From NCBI GenBank assembly GCA_946811185.2, contig OX328099.1, positions 69,196,714 through 69,260,713 of the forward strand: 64,000 nucleotides of DNA, written 5' to 3'. The stretch's first letter is position 1. Every line of letters begins with the position of its first letter. The notes below the pieces were generated by a model that saw only the letters and a program-made list of their open reading frames with translations, did not search any database and was not told where the DNA came from. A program made the translations under genes and the position numbers. Source of the stretch: Hippopus hippopus. Taxonomy: Eukaryota; Mollusca; Bivalvia; Cardiida; Cardiidae. This document shows positions 11,813 to 21,062 of the stretch, one piece after another.

Positions 11813-11867
11813 GTTTTCTTGTTTACTCGATATAGTCTGCATTTTGGTTTGTGCTGGTGTAGTATAC

Positions 11868-12325
11868 TGGTCTATCCCACAGATACATATAAATGTATAG
11901 CTTATGTTTGTATAAGGGGACACCTATGCTGCCTTGTTATAGAGCTAGCTTTTATAGCTACGTGGTAGAGCGTTCACCTTTGGACCTGGAGGTCCAGGGT
12001 TCAATACTTACCTCAGGAGGTTATTTGTCACAACTGTTATGTTGGCGCACACTGTAAAAAACCCACTTAGTTGAGAACTAGAGTAACAGTAATTGGAAGA
12101 TTCATGGACAAATCTTCATACGGCGGGGGAGTATGTAGTATACTGGTCTATCCCACTGACAGATATAAATGTATAGCTTGTGCTTGTATAAGGGGACACT
12201 AGCTATAGAGCTAGCTTTTGGTAGAGGGTTTGCCTTGAAACCTGGAGGTCCATGGTTCAATACTCACCTCAGGAGGTTATTTCTCAGAAGTGTTACACTG
12301 GCTTTCAAGCATCTGATGCAGTGCG
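11868..12325 (+). repeat. Tandem pair of a tRNA-like SINE (SINE-D)
   Basis: GTAGTATACTGGTCTATCCC occurs at about 11858 and 12135. Each copy carries a B-box-like GGTCCAGGGTTCAATACT (about 11992) or GGTCCATGGTTCAATACT (about 12247). The first also has GTGGTAGAGCGTTCACC. The two units are about 277 bp apart. Confidence 0.65.
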
Positions 12326-12435
12326 TTGCACCCTGAAGGTTAGTACTGGAATCTTTGGATACTGTATGAAATAAAGACACATGTCAAAGTCAGTGATTTA
12401 GCTATATTAAGATCATTGTATTGATCTCTTTGCCT

Positions 12436-12925
12436 TGACTCCTTGACCTCATAACTCTGTACAAAACAATCCAGTGTTTGAATAACTCTGAAGAAGACAG
12501 CTTTTGAAAACATTGCAGGTAATGGAGAAAATGGTGGTAACCAGCATAATAACCAGAGTTCCAGCATAATAAAACTGCATGGTAACCATCATTTTCTCCT
12601 TTTCCCACAATGTTTAATACCTTTCCAAGACAGATCCTGTCATTTGAGCCACATATAGTTTTGTGTCTGGCAATGCTTTCAATTAAGACAACTTTAAAAC
12701 TTTATCATCTGGTAAAAATGATATATTATTTTCTCTTTACCATACAATCCTCAGTTTTAGCAACCTGGAAGAGAAGGCTTTTGAAAACATTCTGGGGAAA
12801 AGAAGTATTCCCACAATGTTTTATACCCAATCAAAGACAGAAATCGTCATTTGAGCTATATTTTTTGTCTTTTACATAATTATGCTTATGATTTGAACCA
12901 GTCTTTAACCTTTATTCTGCTAAAT
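12436..12925 (+). mobile_element. Two adjacent M1 copies, one with an expanded hairpin loop
   Basis: The first copy (12436-12716) has about 50 extra bases inserted at the centre of the hairpin (AACCAGCATAATAACCAG repeated). The second (about 12735-12925) has a shortened core. Confidence 0.65.
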
Positions 12926-13113
12926 AACTAAAACATTTTTATTTCGATATTAAAAACCCAAATATTGCTATTTCAATGTTATGTCTAAGGGAATAATATC
13001 TCCTTATGGGACAGTGTAGATCCAAGATCAGACTGCACATTCTGTGCAGTCTGATCTTGATCTACACTGTCCGCAAAAGATCAGTGAGTCACACTTAGGA
13101 GCCTAAGGATTAA
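12905..13113. mobile_element. M3 copy, complete
   Basis: 209 bp, TTAA at both ends. The core is a near-perfect palindrome (CAGTGTAGATCCAAGATCAG ... CTGATCTTGATCTACACTG). Confidence 0.82.
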
Positions 13114-13244
13114 TCTAGTGGTTTGGTAAAGGGTTGATTTTTTTTTTAAACATACAGAAAAGTGAGGTAAACATGATTAAGAACTGTTTATATTTGATAA
13201 TTACTTCTGGCATTTGTTCATACATGTACCTTTATCGCTAAGGG

Positions 13245-13335
13245 AGGTAAGCACTTTTTGTGTGCATGCTTGCAGTGAAGAGGGAGATTGGACTGCACTG
13301 TATTTCAGTCTTAGCCTGGATCTATACTGTCAGAA
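13245..13335. mobile_element. M3 remnant
   Basis: Keeps GGACTGCACTGTATTTCAGT and GGATCTATACTGTCAG. Confidence 0.45.
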
Positions 13336-13653
13336 ATCTCATCTTATTTTTGGGAGAAAAAAAGTTTGCAATTTATTTGATTAGGGTCTGTTTCTACCTA
13401 GAAAAGTCCTTTATATGATACATTGTTTATTTACTGCTGAAGTACCATATGACTTCGCCAGGTTGTATGATTTTAGACTTGTCTACTTTGTAAACTTTCG
13501 TCACAGACAAACTAAACAAGGCTAAACAAATGAAATTTTTCCTTTGGGAGGGGAGAAAACATTATGTTTAATGGAAAAAAATTGGATACTTGCATCTCCT
13601 CATAATGTAACGAAAACCCAATTTTCCCTAGAGTTTGTAAAAACATAGTTCAG

Positions 13654-13882
13654 TTAACTCTTTACCAAACAACAAACTTTTGCACTAGTCCAAATTGAAA
13701 GCATTTGCAGATGTCAAAATAAATGTGAATCAAAAATTGAAATTTGATTTGGGAAGGGCAGAAAAAATTGTGGGAAAAGGAGAAAATGCTGGTTACCAGC
13801 ATTTTCTCCTTTTCCCACAATGTTTTCAAAAGCATTCTTTCTCAGGGTCGTTAAAAGTCGGGATTGTGTGGTAAAGAGTTAA
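13654..13882 (-). mobile_element. M1 copy, reverse, complete
   Basis: 229 bp, TTAA to TTAA (13654-13657 and 13879-13882), perfect core hairpin around ATGCTGGTTACCAGCAT. Confidence 0.88.
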
Positions 13883-13885
13883 GGG

Positions 13886-14093
13886 TTAATCCTTTACCAA
13901 ACAATCCTGAGTTTTAATGACCCTGATAGAGAAGGTTTATGAAAACATTGTGGGAAAAGGAGAAAATGCAAGTAACCAGCTTTTCTATGCTCGAAAGGAA
14001 AAATTTAAGTTTCTATAGTTACTTTAATCTTTCGTCTACAGACACTTTTGATCTGTTCCAGTCTAATATTTTGTTGTCTGGTAAAGGGTTGAA
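13886..14093 (+). mobile_element. M1 copy, forward, beside the previous one
   Basis: TTAATCCTTTACCAAACAAT to TTGTCTGGTAAAGGGTTGAA. The second hairpin arm is replaced. It lies head to head with the reverse copy 4 bp away. Confidence 0.75.
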
Positions 14094-14379
14094 CTATTTC
14101 ATTTATTTATTTTTCAAAGGGTTAATCTGGTTAGGTCATTAACTCAGTAAGACTAATGGTATTTAAAGAAATTTTGTATTAAGTAATTGTATTTCTAATA
14201 GCTACATGTATTAAGGGCCATTCACCCAAGAGAATATGCCTGTGTATTTGTACAGTGAACTGTTCTATGGATTGATTCAGAATTTCTGCTCTACTCCTAA
14301 AGATCCACCCTTACAGCTGGAGAAGAAAGCGTTTTTAAAACTTGAAAGAGTAAAGTAGAATATAGAATATGGTATGAAT

Positions 14380-14440
14380 TAAGATCAGACTGCACAGAAT
14401 GTGCTGTTTGATCTTGAACCTATACTGTCCTGTATTCTAT
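14380..14440. mobile_element. M3 core remnant
   Basis: GATCAGACTGCACAGAATGT with inverse arm CTGTTTGATCTTGAACC. Confidence 0.6.
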
Positions 14441-14454
14441 GATAGTAATAATAT

Positions 14455-14892
14455 CTTAACTTTGCCTTTTACCAAACAATCCCAAGTTTGAAGGACCTTA
14501 AAGAAAAGGACTCATGAAAATAAATTGATAATCAGCATTTTTACCTTTTCCCACAATGTTTCCTACCCTTCTAGAAACATTTTTCAATGTTTTAGTCAAA
14601 TATATTTTGTCATCTGCAAACCTTTCAGTCTTGACAAATCTAAAAATGTATTGTTTGGTAGAGTTTATCCTTTACGACACAATCTCGAGTTTTAACAACC
14701 TTGAAGAAGAAGGCTTTTGAAAACAGTGTGGGAAAAGGAGAAAATGCTGGTGACCAGCATTTTCTCCTTTTCCAACAATGTTTTCTACCCTGTCAAAGAC
14801 AGAAATGATCCCCTGAGCAACAGTTATTTTGTCATCCGCAAATACTTTCAATTTGGTCAAGTCCAGAATTGTGTCGTTTGGTATAGTGTTAA
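14455..14892 (+). mobile_element. Two tandem M1 copies
   Basis: The first (14455-14667) has a degraded core. The second (about 14664-14892) has an almost perfect hairpin around ATGCTGGTGACCAGCAT and ends TTTGGTATAGTGTTAA. Confidence 0.75.
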
Positions 14893-15167
14893 CTTGCCTT
14901 GAAATTATAGTATATGTGTATATTCTGATGACTGAAAAATTCCTGTATCTTGTGGCGCATAATCGAAGAGTTGAAACAGCAGGTTTGCTGTTCTGTGAAC
15001 TAAGATCCTAGAAAAAATTCCATACAAAACTTCACACGAAACCCACATATGTTTGAACAGTACAAAAACAAACAAAAAGCTATTTATAGTGGCTGTCTAC
15101 TTAAGTGCTCTGGAAAATGAAAATAATACTGCCAGGTGGGGATTTTTTTAATGTCTGGAATTCTTCA

Positions 15168-15478
15168 TGGCCGAGCCCGGATAGCACGGTAGGTAGCATA
15201 CAGGACTCAAGAACAGGGGGTCACTGGTTTGATCCCCAGGCTCAGCTAATTTCTTTCCATGGATTGATGATAGTCATTGCGACTGGATTCATTCCTCTCT
15301 CACCGCTGATCATTGTTTCGACGATGGTTATGTTGCAAAGCAGCCAGTAGCTTGGAAAGAACATTGTGAGGAGTACTGGTAAAATAAACTCCAGGAGAGC
15401 ATGGATAGGTGCACTGGCCACCGGAATATAACAAATAATGTTGAAAAAGGCATTAAACGCCATACAATCAGTCAATCA
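15168..15478 (+). mobile_element. SINE-A, tRNA-derived
   Basis: The head carries GATAGCACGGTAGGTAGC and GGTCACTGGTTTGATCCC, then the shared body GATTGATGATAGTCATTGCG and the tail ACAATCAGTCAATC. Confidence 0.85.
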
Positions 15479-15530
15479 TGGACCTGTGTGAAAGTTTCTA
15501 TTCTAGTTGTTTCCTTAATTCTTTAGCCGA

Positions 15531-15840
15531 GCCCCGGTAGCTCAGTCTGTAGCGTACAGGACTTGAGAACAGGGGGTCGTGAGTTCGATCCCCGGCTCGG
15601 CCAATTTCTTTCCGAGGATTGATGATAGCCATTGCGACAGGATTCATTCCTCTCTCACCGCTGATCGTTGTTTCGACGATGGTTATGTGGGAAAGCAGCC
15701 AGTGGCTTGGAAAGAATATTGTGTGGAGTACTGGTAACAGAAACTCCAGGAAAGCATGGATAGGTGCACTGGCCGCCACGATATAACTGATATAATGTAG
15801 AAAACGGCGTTAAACACCATACAACCAACCATACAACCAA
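15531..15840 (+). mobile_element. SINE-A, tRNA-derived, best-preserved copy
   Basis: GAGCCCCGGTAGCTCAGTCT (A box) and GGTCGTGAGTTCGATCCCCG (B box) look like an almost intact tRNA gene head. The body matches the copy 0.36 kb upstream. The tail is CATACAACCAACCATACAAC. Confidence 0.88.
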
Positions 15841-16032
15841 CATCCTTAATTCTTTGATAGTATTGAGAAATCATGTTTCAACTGAAACTGGTTACAATGA
15901 TGACTAGCTGTGACGACATACTTGGAATTTGTATCTGAAATTTGGGATTTTTTATGCTCAATATAGACCAGGAAAATCCTGTCATTAAAGTTGTTTGTAA
16001 TTTCCTTTCATTGGTCCAAAATACTGCACAAT

Positions 16033-16261
16033 TTAACCCTTTACCAGACAACAAAATTTTAGCCTTGTCCAAATTGAAAGCATTTGCAGACCACAATTTC
16101 AATGTGGCTCAAATAGTGGAAATTTTCTTTTATAGGGTAGAAAATATTGTAGGAAAAGGAGAAAATGCTGGTTAGCAGCATTTTCTCCTTTTCCCACAAT
16201 GTTTTCTTAAGGATTCTTTTCAAGGGTTGTTAAAAGTCTGCAATGTGCAGTAAAAGGTTAA
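16033..16261 (-). mobile_element. M1 copy, reverse, complete
   Basis: TTAACCCTTTACCAGACAAC to GTGCAGTAAAAGGTTAA. 229 bp including both TTAA. Confidence 0.87.
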
Positions 16262-16353
16262 TGTCCTATAAGGAAATATTGGCTATTCAACAGAATATCA
16301 CTTTATAAGCCCAATATCCTATAGTACTTAGACAAAGTGATAAATTATAGTAC

Positions 16354-16809
16354 TAACCTCTTGCCAAACAAAAAATTTTTGACTGGACCGAATTGAAAGC
16401 ATTTGCAGAATGATGAGAAATTAAATGTAGCTGAGGTTATAATTTCTGTCTTTGATAGAGTAGAAAACAATGTGGGAAAAGGAGAAAATGCTAGTTACCA
16501 GCATTTGTCTTCTTTCCACAATGTTTTCAAAAACCTTTCTCTTTCAGGGTTGTTAAAACTTGGGATTATGTGGTAAAGTGTTAACTCTTTACCAAACGAC
16601 AAAATTTTGGACTCGACCACATTGAAAGTGTTTGCAGACGACAAAATAAACGTAGCTCAAATGATGATTTTTGTTTTTGATAGGCTAGAAAACATTGTAG
16701 GAAAAGGAGAAAATGCTGGTTATCAGCATTTTCTCCTTTTCCCACAATGTTTTCAAAGGGCCTCTTCCTCAAGGTCGTTAAAACACTGGACTGTGTAGTA
16801 AAGAGTTAA
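16354..16809 (-). mobile_element. Two M1 copies, reverse, sharing one TTAA
   Basis: The first copy is 16354-16584 and the second 16581-16809. They overlap by the single TTAA at 16581-16584, so one inserted at the target duplication at the edge of the other. The second copy's ends and hairpin are near perfect. Confidence 0.85.
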
Positions 16810-16833
16810 CAGAAGAGTTGTAGAATTAGTTCC

Positions 16834-17290
16834 TTAACTCTTTACCAAACTACAAAGTTTCAAACTTGTTTAAATTGAAAGTGTTTGCAGATGACAAATT
16901 AGACCTATCTGAAATGCAGGAACTTGTCTTTTAACCCTTTACCACACAATGACAACTTTAAATGACCCTGAGGAAGAAGCCTTTTGAAAACATTGTGGGA
17001 AAAGGAGAAAATGCTGGTAACCAGCATTTTCTCCTATTCCTACAAAGTTTTCTACCCTATCAAAGAAAAGTTGCGTCATTTGAGCCACTATGAAATTGCC
17101 GTCTACTAATGCTTTCAATTTGAATCGGTCTGAAATTTTGCCGTGTGGTAAAGGGTTAATGGGTAGAATGCATTGGGGAAAAAAGAGGAAATGCTCCTGG
17201 TTACCTGCATTTTCTCCTATTCCAACAATGGTTTTAAAAACCTTTTTCCTCAGGGTCTTAAAAACTTAGGGTTGCGTGGTTAAAGGTTAA
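16834..17290 (-). mobile_element. M1 copy, reverse, split by a later M1 insertion
   Basis: The left half is 16834-16934 (TTAACTCTTTACCAAACTAC ... CTTGTCTTTTAA) and the right half 17156-17290 (TTAATGGGTAGAATGCATTG ... GGTTAAAGGTTAA). Together they make one element interrupted inside the phrase that in intact copies reads CTTTGATAGGGTAGAA. Confidence 0.8.
16931..17159 (+). mobile_element. M1 copy, forward, complete, nested in another M1
   Basis: 229 bp with TTAA at 16931-16934 and 17156-17159, near-perfect hairpin. It is in the opposite orientation to its host copy. Confidence 0.88.
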
Positions 17291-17510
17291 CAGTTGACAA
17301 AATTGTAGATTATCGTATCAAAATTGAAAGCCTTTGTAGATGATGAATTAAATGTGGCTCAAAGGATGGGATTTGTCTTTGGAAAGGGTAGAAAACAGTG
17401 TCGGAAGAGGTGAAAACACTGGTTACCAGCTTTTACTCCATTTTCCACTATTACTTCAAAAGCGTTCTTCCGCAGAGTCAGTAAAGTTTGAAATGGTTGG
17501 TAAAAAGTTT
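17291..17510 (-). mobile_element. M1 copy, reverse, decayed
   Basis: CAAAATTGAAAGCCTTTG, then GGGTAGAAAACAGTGTCGGA and a weak hairpin ending near 17500. It lies about 100 bp upstream of alternative exon A. Confidence 0.65.
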
Positions 17511-17602
17511 TATACACAGAGGTTTCTGCAAAGTTTTCATTGTTTTGTAAGGATACAAGACTTCTTTTAACAATTTCAATTCTTTTTTTGTTATTTTCCC
17601 AG

Positions 17603-17729
17603 TGAAAATCAGTCCAGATTCTATGCATCTCAAATAGTTTTGACATTTGAATACATGCATTTCCTGGACACGTGCTATAGGGACTTAAAGCCGGAAAATA
17701 TTCTCATTGGCCCCGATGGCTATGTGAAA
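17603..17729 (+). CDS. Pka-C1: PKA catalytic subunit, alternative exon A (residues 139-181, divergent form)
   Basis: The acceptor is ttttcccag and the donor GTAAGT. The 127 nt start in phase 2 (T completes AG-T, Ser139) and end in phase 0. The peptide is [20 protein letters not shown] followed by [20 protein letters not shown] and YVK. The catalytic loop YRDLKPEN is intact (Asp166, Lys168, Asn171), so the isoform should be active. It is the most divergent of the three copies, with about 13 of 43 residues different from exon B. Notable differences are Pro141-His142 to Asn-Gln, Leu162-Ile163 to Thr-Cys just before YRD, and Asp175 to Gly. The only sensible use is as a mutually exclusive alternative to exons B and C, since including two copies shifts frame. 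There are no stops or disrupted splice sites, so it is not a pseudoexon on sequence grounds. Confidence 0.93.
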
Positions 17730-17937
17730 GTAAGTGAGAGTGATCGACACTAACATGCCCCCCACCCTTTAATTTATAAATGATGAAGCTCTTTCACTTT
17801 TGTAGCCATCACTTTCTAAAAACCGTCTTGGTGTGTTGACATTTTATTGGATTGCAAACTGTGAAGCAGAATAATCAGGAAATTGAAGTGTTTTGAGATT
17901 ATGGTACTGTAACTTTATGATTTAGTGAAAAACCTGG

Positions 17938-18146
17938 GCCTGTATTCACCAACCATTCTTAAGAACATTCTTAGTTGTATTGTCCAAGACTTCTTAAATT
18001 TGAAAGTAACACAACTTCTGATTGGCTAAAACGAAATGGTTTAGCCAGGGTTAGCCAATCAGAAGTTGTGCTACTTTCAGATTTAGAAAGTTCTGGAGAA
18101 TAAGACTAAGAATCTTGTAAAGAATGGTTGGTGAATACGGGCCCTG
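17938..18146. mobile_element. M4 palindromic MITE, complete
   Basis: GGGCCTGTATTCACCAACCA and the inverse TGGTTGGTGAATACGGGCCC. The interior repeats TAGCCAATCAGAAGTTGTG in inverse orientation. It begins 209 bp downstream of exon A. Confidence 0.82.
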
Positions 18147-18305
18147 TCTTAGTTGCTGCCTCAATTTAGCAAGCAACCTGTGTTACGTAAACATATCCAT
18201 TGAATTCCCAGATAGGGCAACCTTCTCAAAATGTACCAATGCAAGCACCTATCTTTAGCAGGTAAATTTTGAGTATCCCTTTGGTGCTTGTCTGATATTT
18301 TCAGG

Positions 18306-18510
18306 TTAACCCTTAAAACACCTTACAAGACTATAGTTGCCTTTGCGGGCAGTGTAGGTCAAGATCAGGCTGCACAAAACGTGCATCCTGATTTTTTATC
18401 TACACTGTCCGCAGAAACTCTGTAGACAAAAGCAACCATGAAATTGCAATTATTTGGGTCGTATTTCTAGAAAAATGTCTGAAAGCTTTATTTGGCACTC
18501 TAACGGTTAA
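18306..18510. mobile_element. M3 copy, complete, between exons A and B
   Basis: 205 bp, TTAACCCTTAAAACACC to GGCACTCTAACGGTTAA. The core is GTGTAGGTCAAGATCAGGCT with inverse ATCTACACTGTCCGC. Confidence 0.75.
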
Positions 18511-19189
18511 ACAGTATTTGTAGATACCAACCATTATTTTTGGGAAAGCAGATGGTGTCCAGATTGCTCTACAGTTTGCAAAATATATGTTTGATGATTT
18601 TCCTTAATGAACACCTCGCAATTTTTGTTTATCATCACTGTGTGCAACATGTTAAAAAGATACTTATACAGTGTAGGTGGTAGTGCAAGATTAAAAACAG
18701 AGCATATTGTTTTAATCTTACAGTAATTTACTGGAAACATAGACCTATTCCCAAAGCTGAGAAGACCATTTTGATCCACTTAGATTTAGACATTTGATAA
18801 CATACTGTAGCTGTGCTTTAGACTTTTACATTGTCTCTGTCTGTCATTCATTTCTTACAAGGTACATGTAGCAAGTTCTTGATACCGTAGCTTTGTGTTT
18901 GAAGTCTAAACATTTCACTGAATGCAAACAAATCAATTACATTGATGACTCATAAATTCCTGAAATACGAACAGTGTAATTAATAACTGTATATACAAAA
19001 TATAATTCAAATGTCGTTACATTTTTTTTTGTAGCTAAAGAAGAAATTGCTCATTGTAAGTGATTTCTCTTTAGGCTATAGTGGTTTCAACAGTTGGGTG
19101 TAAGACAGTTTTGTAAAGTCATCTTGGGGTGGTTATGAGCTTAGCGTAACATTAGCTTTTGGACTTAAAAGTACTTAGAGGTATAATAC

Positions 19190-19375
19190 TTAATCCTCTA
19201 TCAGACAACAAAATTATAGGCTTGTCCAAATTGAAAGCATTTTCAGACAAATTGGTTGTGGATCAGATTTTTTAAATTACTTTAGAAAGGGTAGAAACAT
19301 TGTGGGTAAAGGAGAAAATTTTGGTTGCCAGCATTTCTACCTTTTCCAACAATGTTTTCAAAGGCCTATTCCATG
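19190..19375 (-). mobile_element. M1 copy, reverse, truncated
   Basis: TTAATCCTCTATCAGACAAC with the core at about 19290-19360. The remainder is missing. It lies in the intron between exons A and B. Confidence 0.7.
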
Positions 19376-19689
19376 GGATCATAATTACTCCAGCTTGTCT
19401 GCTAATGGAGGAAAGAGTTTGATATTGGATTTTTTTCCATCATTTAATCTCATTGCTCAGAATTTATTGAATGTTTTTTTGGCATTTGATATTTTTTTGT
19501 AACTAATTATGGTCTTTTTCAGCATTTATTTGAAAAAAAAAAATTCTGTTACAGATCTGGATGTTGCACAATACTTATGGCTACCTGATACCTGTTGAGG
19601 ATCCCCAGGGTTCCTGATGATAGTAGGATTAGTTAACAGAAATGATTATTATTTGTATATAATTTCTAATGTTTTCTTTGCTTTGACAG

Positions 19690-19816
19690 TGAACCACATT
19701 CCCGATTTTATGCTGCACAAATTGTATTGGCCTTTGAGTATCTTCATTATTTAGATCTCATTTACCGAGATCTAAAACCCGAGAACCTCCTTATTGACTC
19801 CCAGGGGTATATAAAA
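19690..19816 (+). CDS. Pka-C1: PKA catalytic subunit, alternative exon B (residues 139-181, canonical form)
   Basis: The acceptor is ctttgacag and the donor GTAAGT. It has 127 nt in the same phases as exons A and C. The peptide is [20 protein letters not shown] followed by [20 protein letters not shown] and YIK. From memory this is nearly identical to the corresponding segment of insect Pka-C1 and close to vertebrate C-alpha, so B is probably the ancestral, generally used cassette. It carries helix E, the catalytic loop (YRDLKPEN) and the strand leading to the DFG exon. It lies 1,960 bp downstream of exon A and 1,119 bp upstream of exon C, so the copies are not too close to be spliced together; exclusivity would need regulation or decay of double-inclusion transcripts. 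Confidence 0.96.
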
Positions 19817-20935
19817 GTAAGTAATGCCCACACATAGAAAGGTCTTGGTATGAGTATATACCTATAGGTTGATATTGTTGACATGTTTTTGTTTCTTTTA
19901 CATATTATATATATTTGTTTTGATAATGAAATATTCAGAGATGATTGGTAAAATTATTTGAGGGGCTTGAAAATAAAATTGGTAGGTTGCAAAATATTCA
20001 CTCTGGACAACTGCAAAACAAAACTTGATTAGGTGCAATCTAAATTCATGTATACTGTTCCTGATAATAAGATTTGGTCATATTTCATTATCACATAGTT
20101 ATGTATGCCTGTCATCTCTCTTCCAGTTATGAATCATTGATGCATTTGTCACTTGGGCTCTCTGTAGGAAAAAATTTTCTTATCAACCCATTATTAGCTT
20201 GATACAACTTTTACACCGCTAGTGTTTACAGCTTTTGAAAACATTATGATAAAAGAAGCATTTGCTTATTTTGTCACAATGTTTTCCTTTTTTTCAAAAA
20301 GTCATTTTCCTTCCTTTCACATCACATGTACTGGAAAATGGTACTCCTAAAATTAGGCTGTGTTGTAATGGGTTTGTCATGGCACAAGATAACTAAACAC
20401 TAACACTATGTTTAGCATATTCAAGTGCATTTTTAGCATAGGAAAAAATTGCATGATATGGTATGTGCAGTCATGATAACCTTACTTAACTCTTTACCAG
20501 ACCACAACATCTTCGACTGGCTTACATCAAAGGTGCTTGCAGACAATGAACAAAATATTGCTCGAATGATAGCATTTGAGAAAAGGAGAACATACCTGAT
20601 ACCAGGGTGTGTCTGCTTTTCTAATAATATTTCAAAGCCTGCTTCCATCGAGTTGTGAAAACAGGGTTATTTGGTTAAGAGTTGAATGGAAGCTTCAAGG
20701 TTCCCCCACGGTTCATGTAAGAGAATTTTTTCTATTGAAAGAAAGCCCAAGCCAACATCTTTGTTTGTGTTCCTGCCTGAAAGTTTTTACTTTCCCTCAA
20801 ATTATTTTTGGGCCTGCAACTATATCCCTGGTGTTAGTTAGTTTTTAGTTCCATATTTATCATACATGTATATTTACAACCATTATATTAGTTTTTTCCT
20901 CAAGTTTTCAATGTATACTGCTTCTACTTTAACAG
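19817..20935 (+). other. Intron between alternative exons B and C
   Basis: 1,119 bp. It contains two strongly degraded M1 copies (20221-20375 and 20486-20690). The rest is A/T-rich with no recognisable feature. Confidence 0.75.
20221..20690. mobile_element. Two decayed M1 copies
   Basis: A forward remnant (20221-20375) and a reverse remnant (20486-20690, TTAACTCTTTACCAGACCAC). Both lie in the intron between exons B and C. Confidence 0.6.
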
Positions 20936-21062
20936 CGAGCCACATTCCAGATTTTACGCAGCACAAATAGTGCTAGTGTTGGAGTACTTGCACCACCTAG
21001 ATTTAATGTACAGAGATTTAAAACCGGAAAATCTTCTTCTTGATTCTTTGGGTTATTTGAAG
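20936..21062 (+). CDS. Pka-C1: PKA catalytic subunit, alternative exon C (residues 139-181)
   Basis: The acceptor is ctttaacag and the donor GTATGG, weaker than the GTAAGT of exons A and B. It has 127 nt in the same phases; the split serine codon is AG-C here rather than AG-T. The peptide is [20 protein letters not shown] followed by [20 protein letters not shown] and YLK. It differs from exon B at 7 of 43 positions: Ala153Val, Phe154Leu, Tyr159His, Ile163Met, Ile174Leu, Gln177Leu and Ile180Leu. All catalytic residues are conserved. All changes but Tyr159His and Gln177Leu are hydrophobic swaps in the core. B and C look like the younger duplicate pair, with A older. Confidence 0.95.

Larger units (their letters stand above)
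2201..17602 (+). other. Large intron between the constant exon and alternative exon A
   Basis: No coding exon was recognised in 15.4 kb. Transposon copies are listed separately. I see nothing identifiable in 2680-2989, 3213-3707, 5057-5627, 7340-7675, 7740-8500, 9150-9500, 9850-10450, 11220-11450, 13120-13240, 13340-13650 and 14100-14380. There are short homopolymer runs, such as a G run near 9918-9929. Confidence 0.7.
17730..19689 (+). other. Intron between alternative exons A and B
   Basis: 1,960 bp. It contains an M4 copy (17938-18146), an M3 copy (18306-18510) and a truncated M1 copy (19190-19375). Nothing else was recognised in 18511-19189. This is where regulatory elements or competing RNA structures for mutually exclusive splicing could lie, but none was identified by eye. 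Confidence 0.75.

Noticed and set aside
11940..12010. tRNA gene at GTGGTAGAGCGTTCACC
   Set aside because: It is part of a repeated unit (second copy at about 12225-12270) and lacks a foldable acceptor stem by eye.
15531..15610. tRNA gene
   Set aside because: A and B boxes are present, but the sequence continues into the SINE body and the same head recurs in other copies. It is a tRNA-derived SINE, not a tRNA gene.
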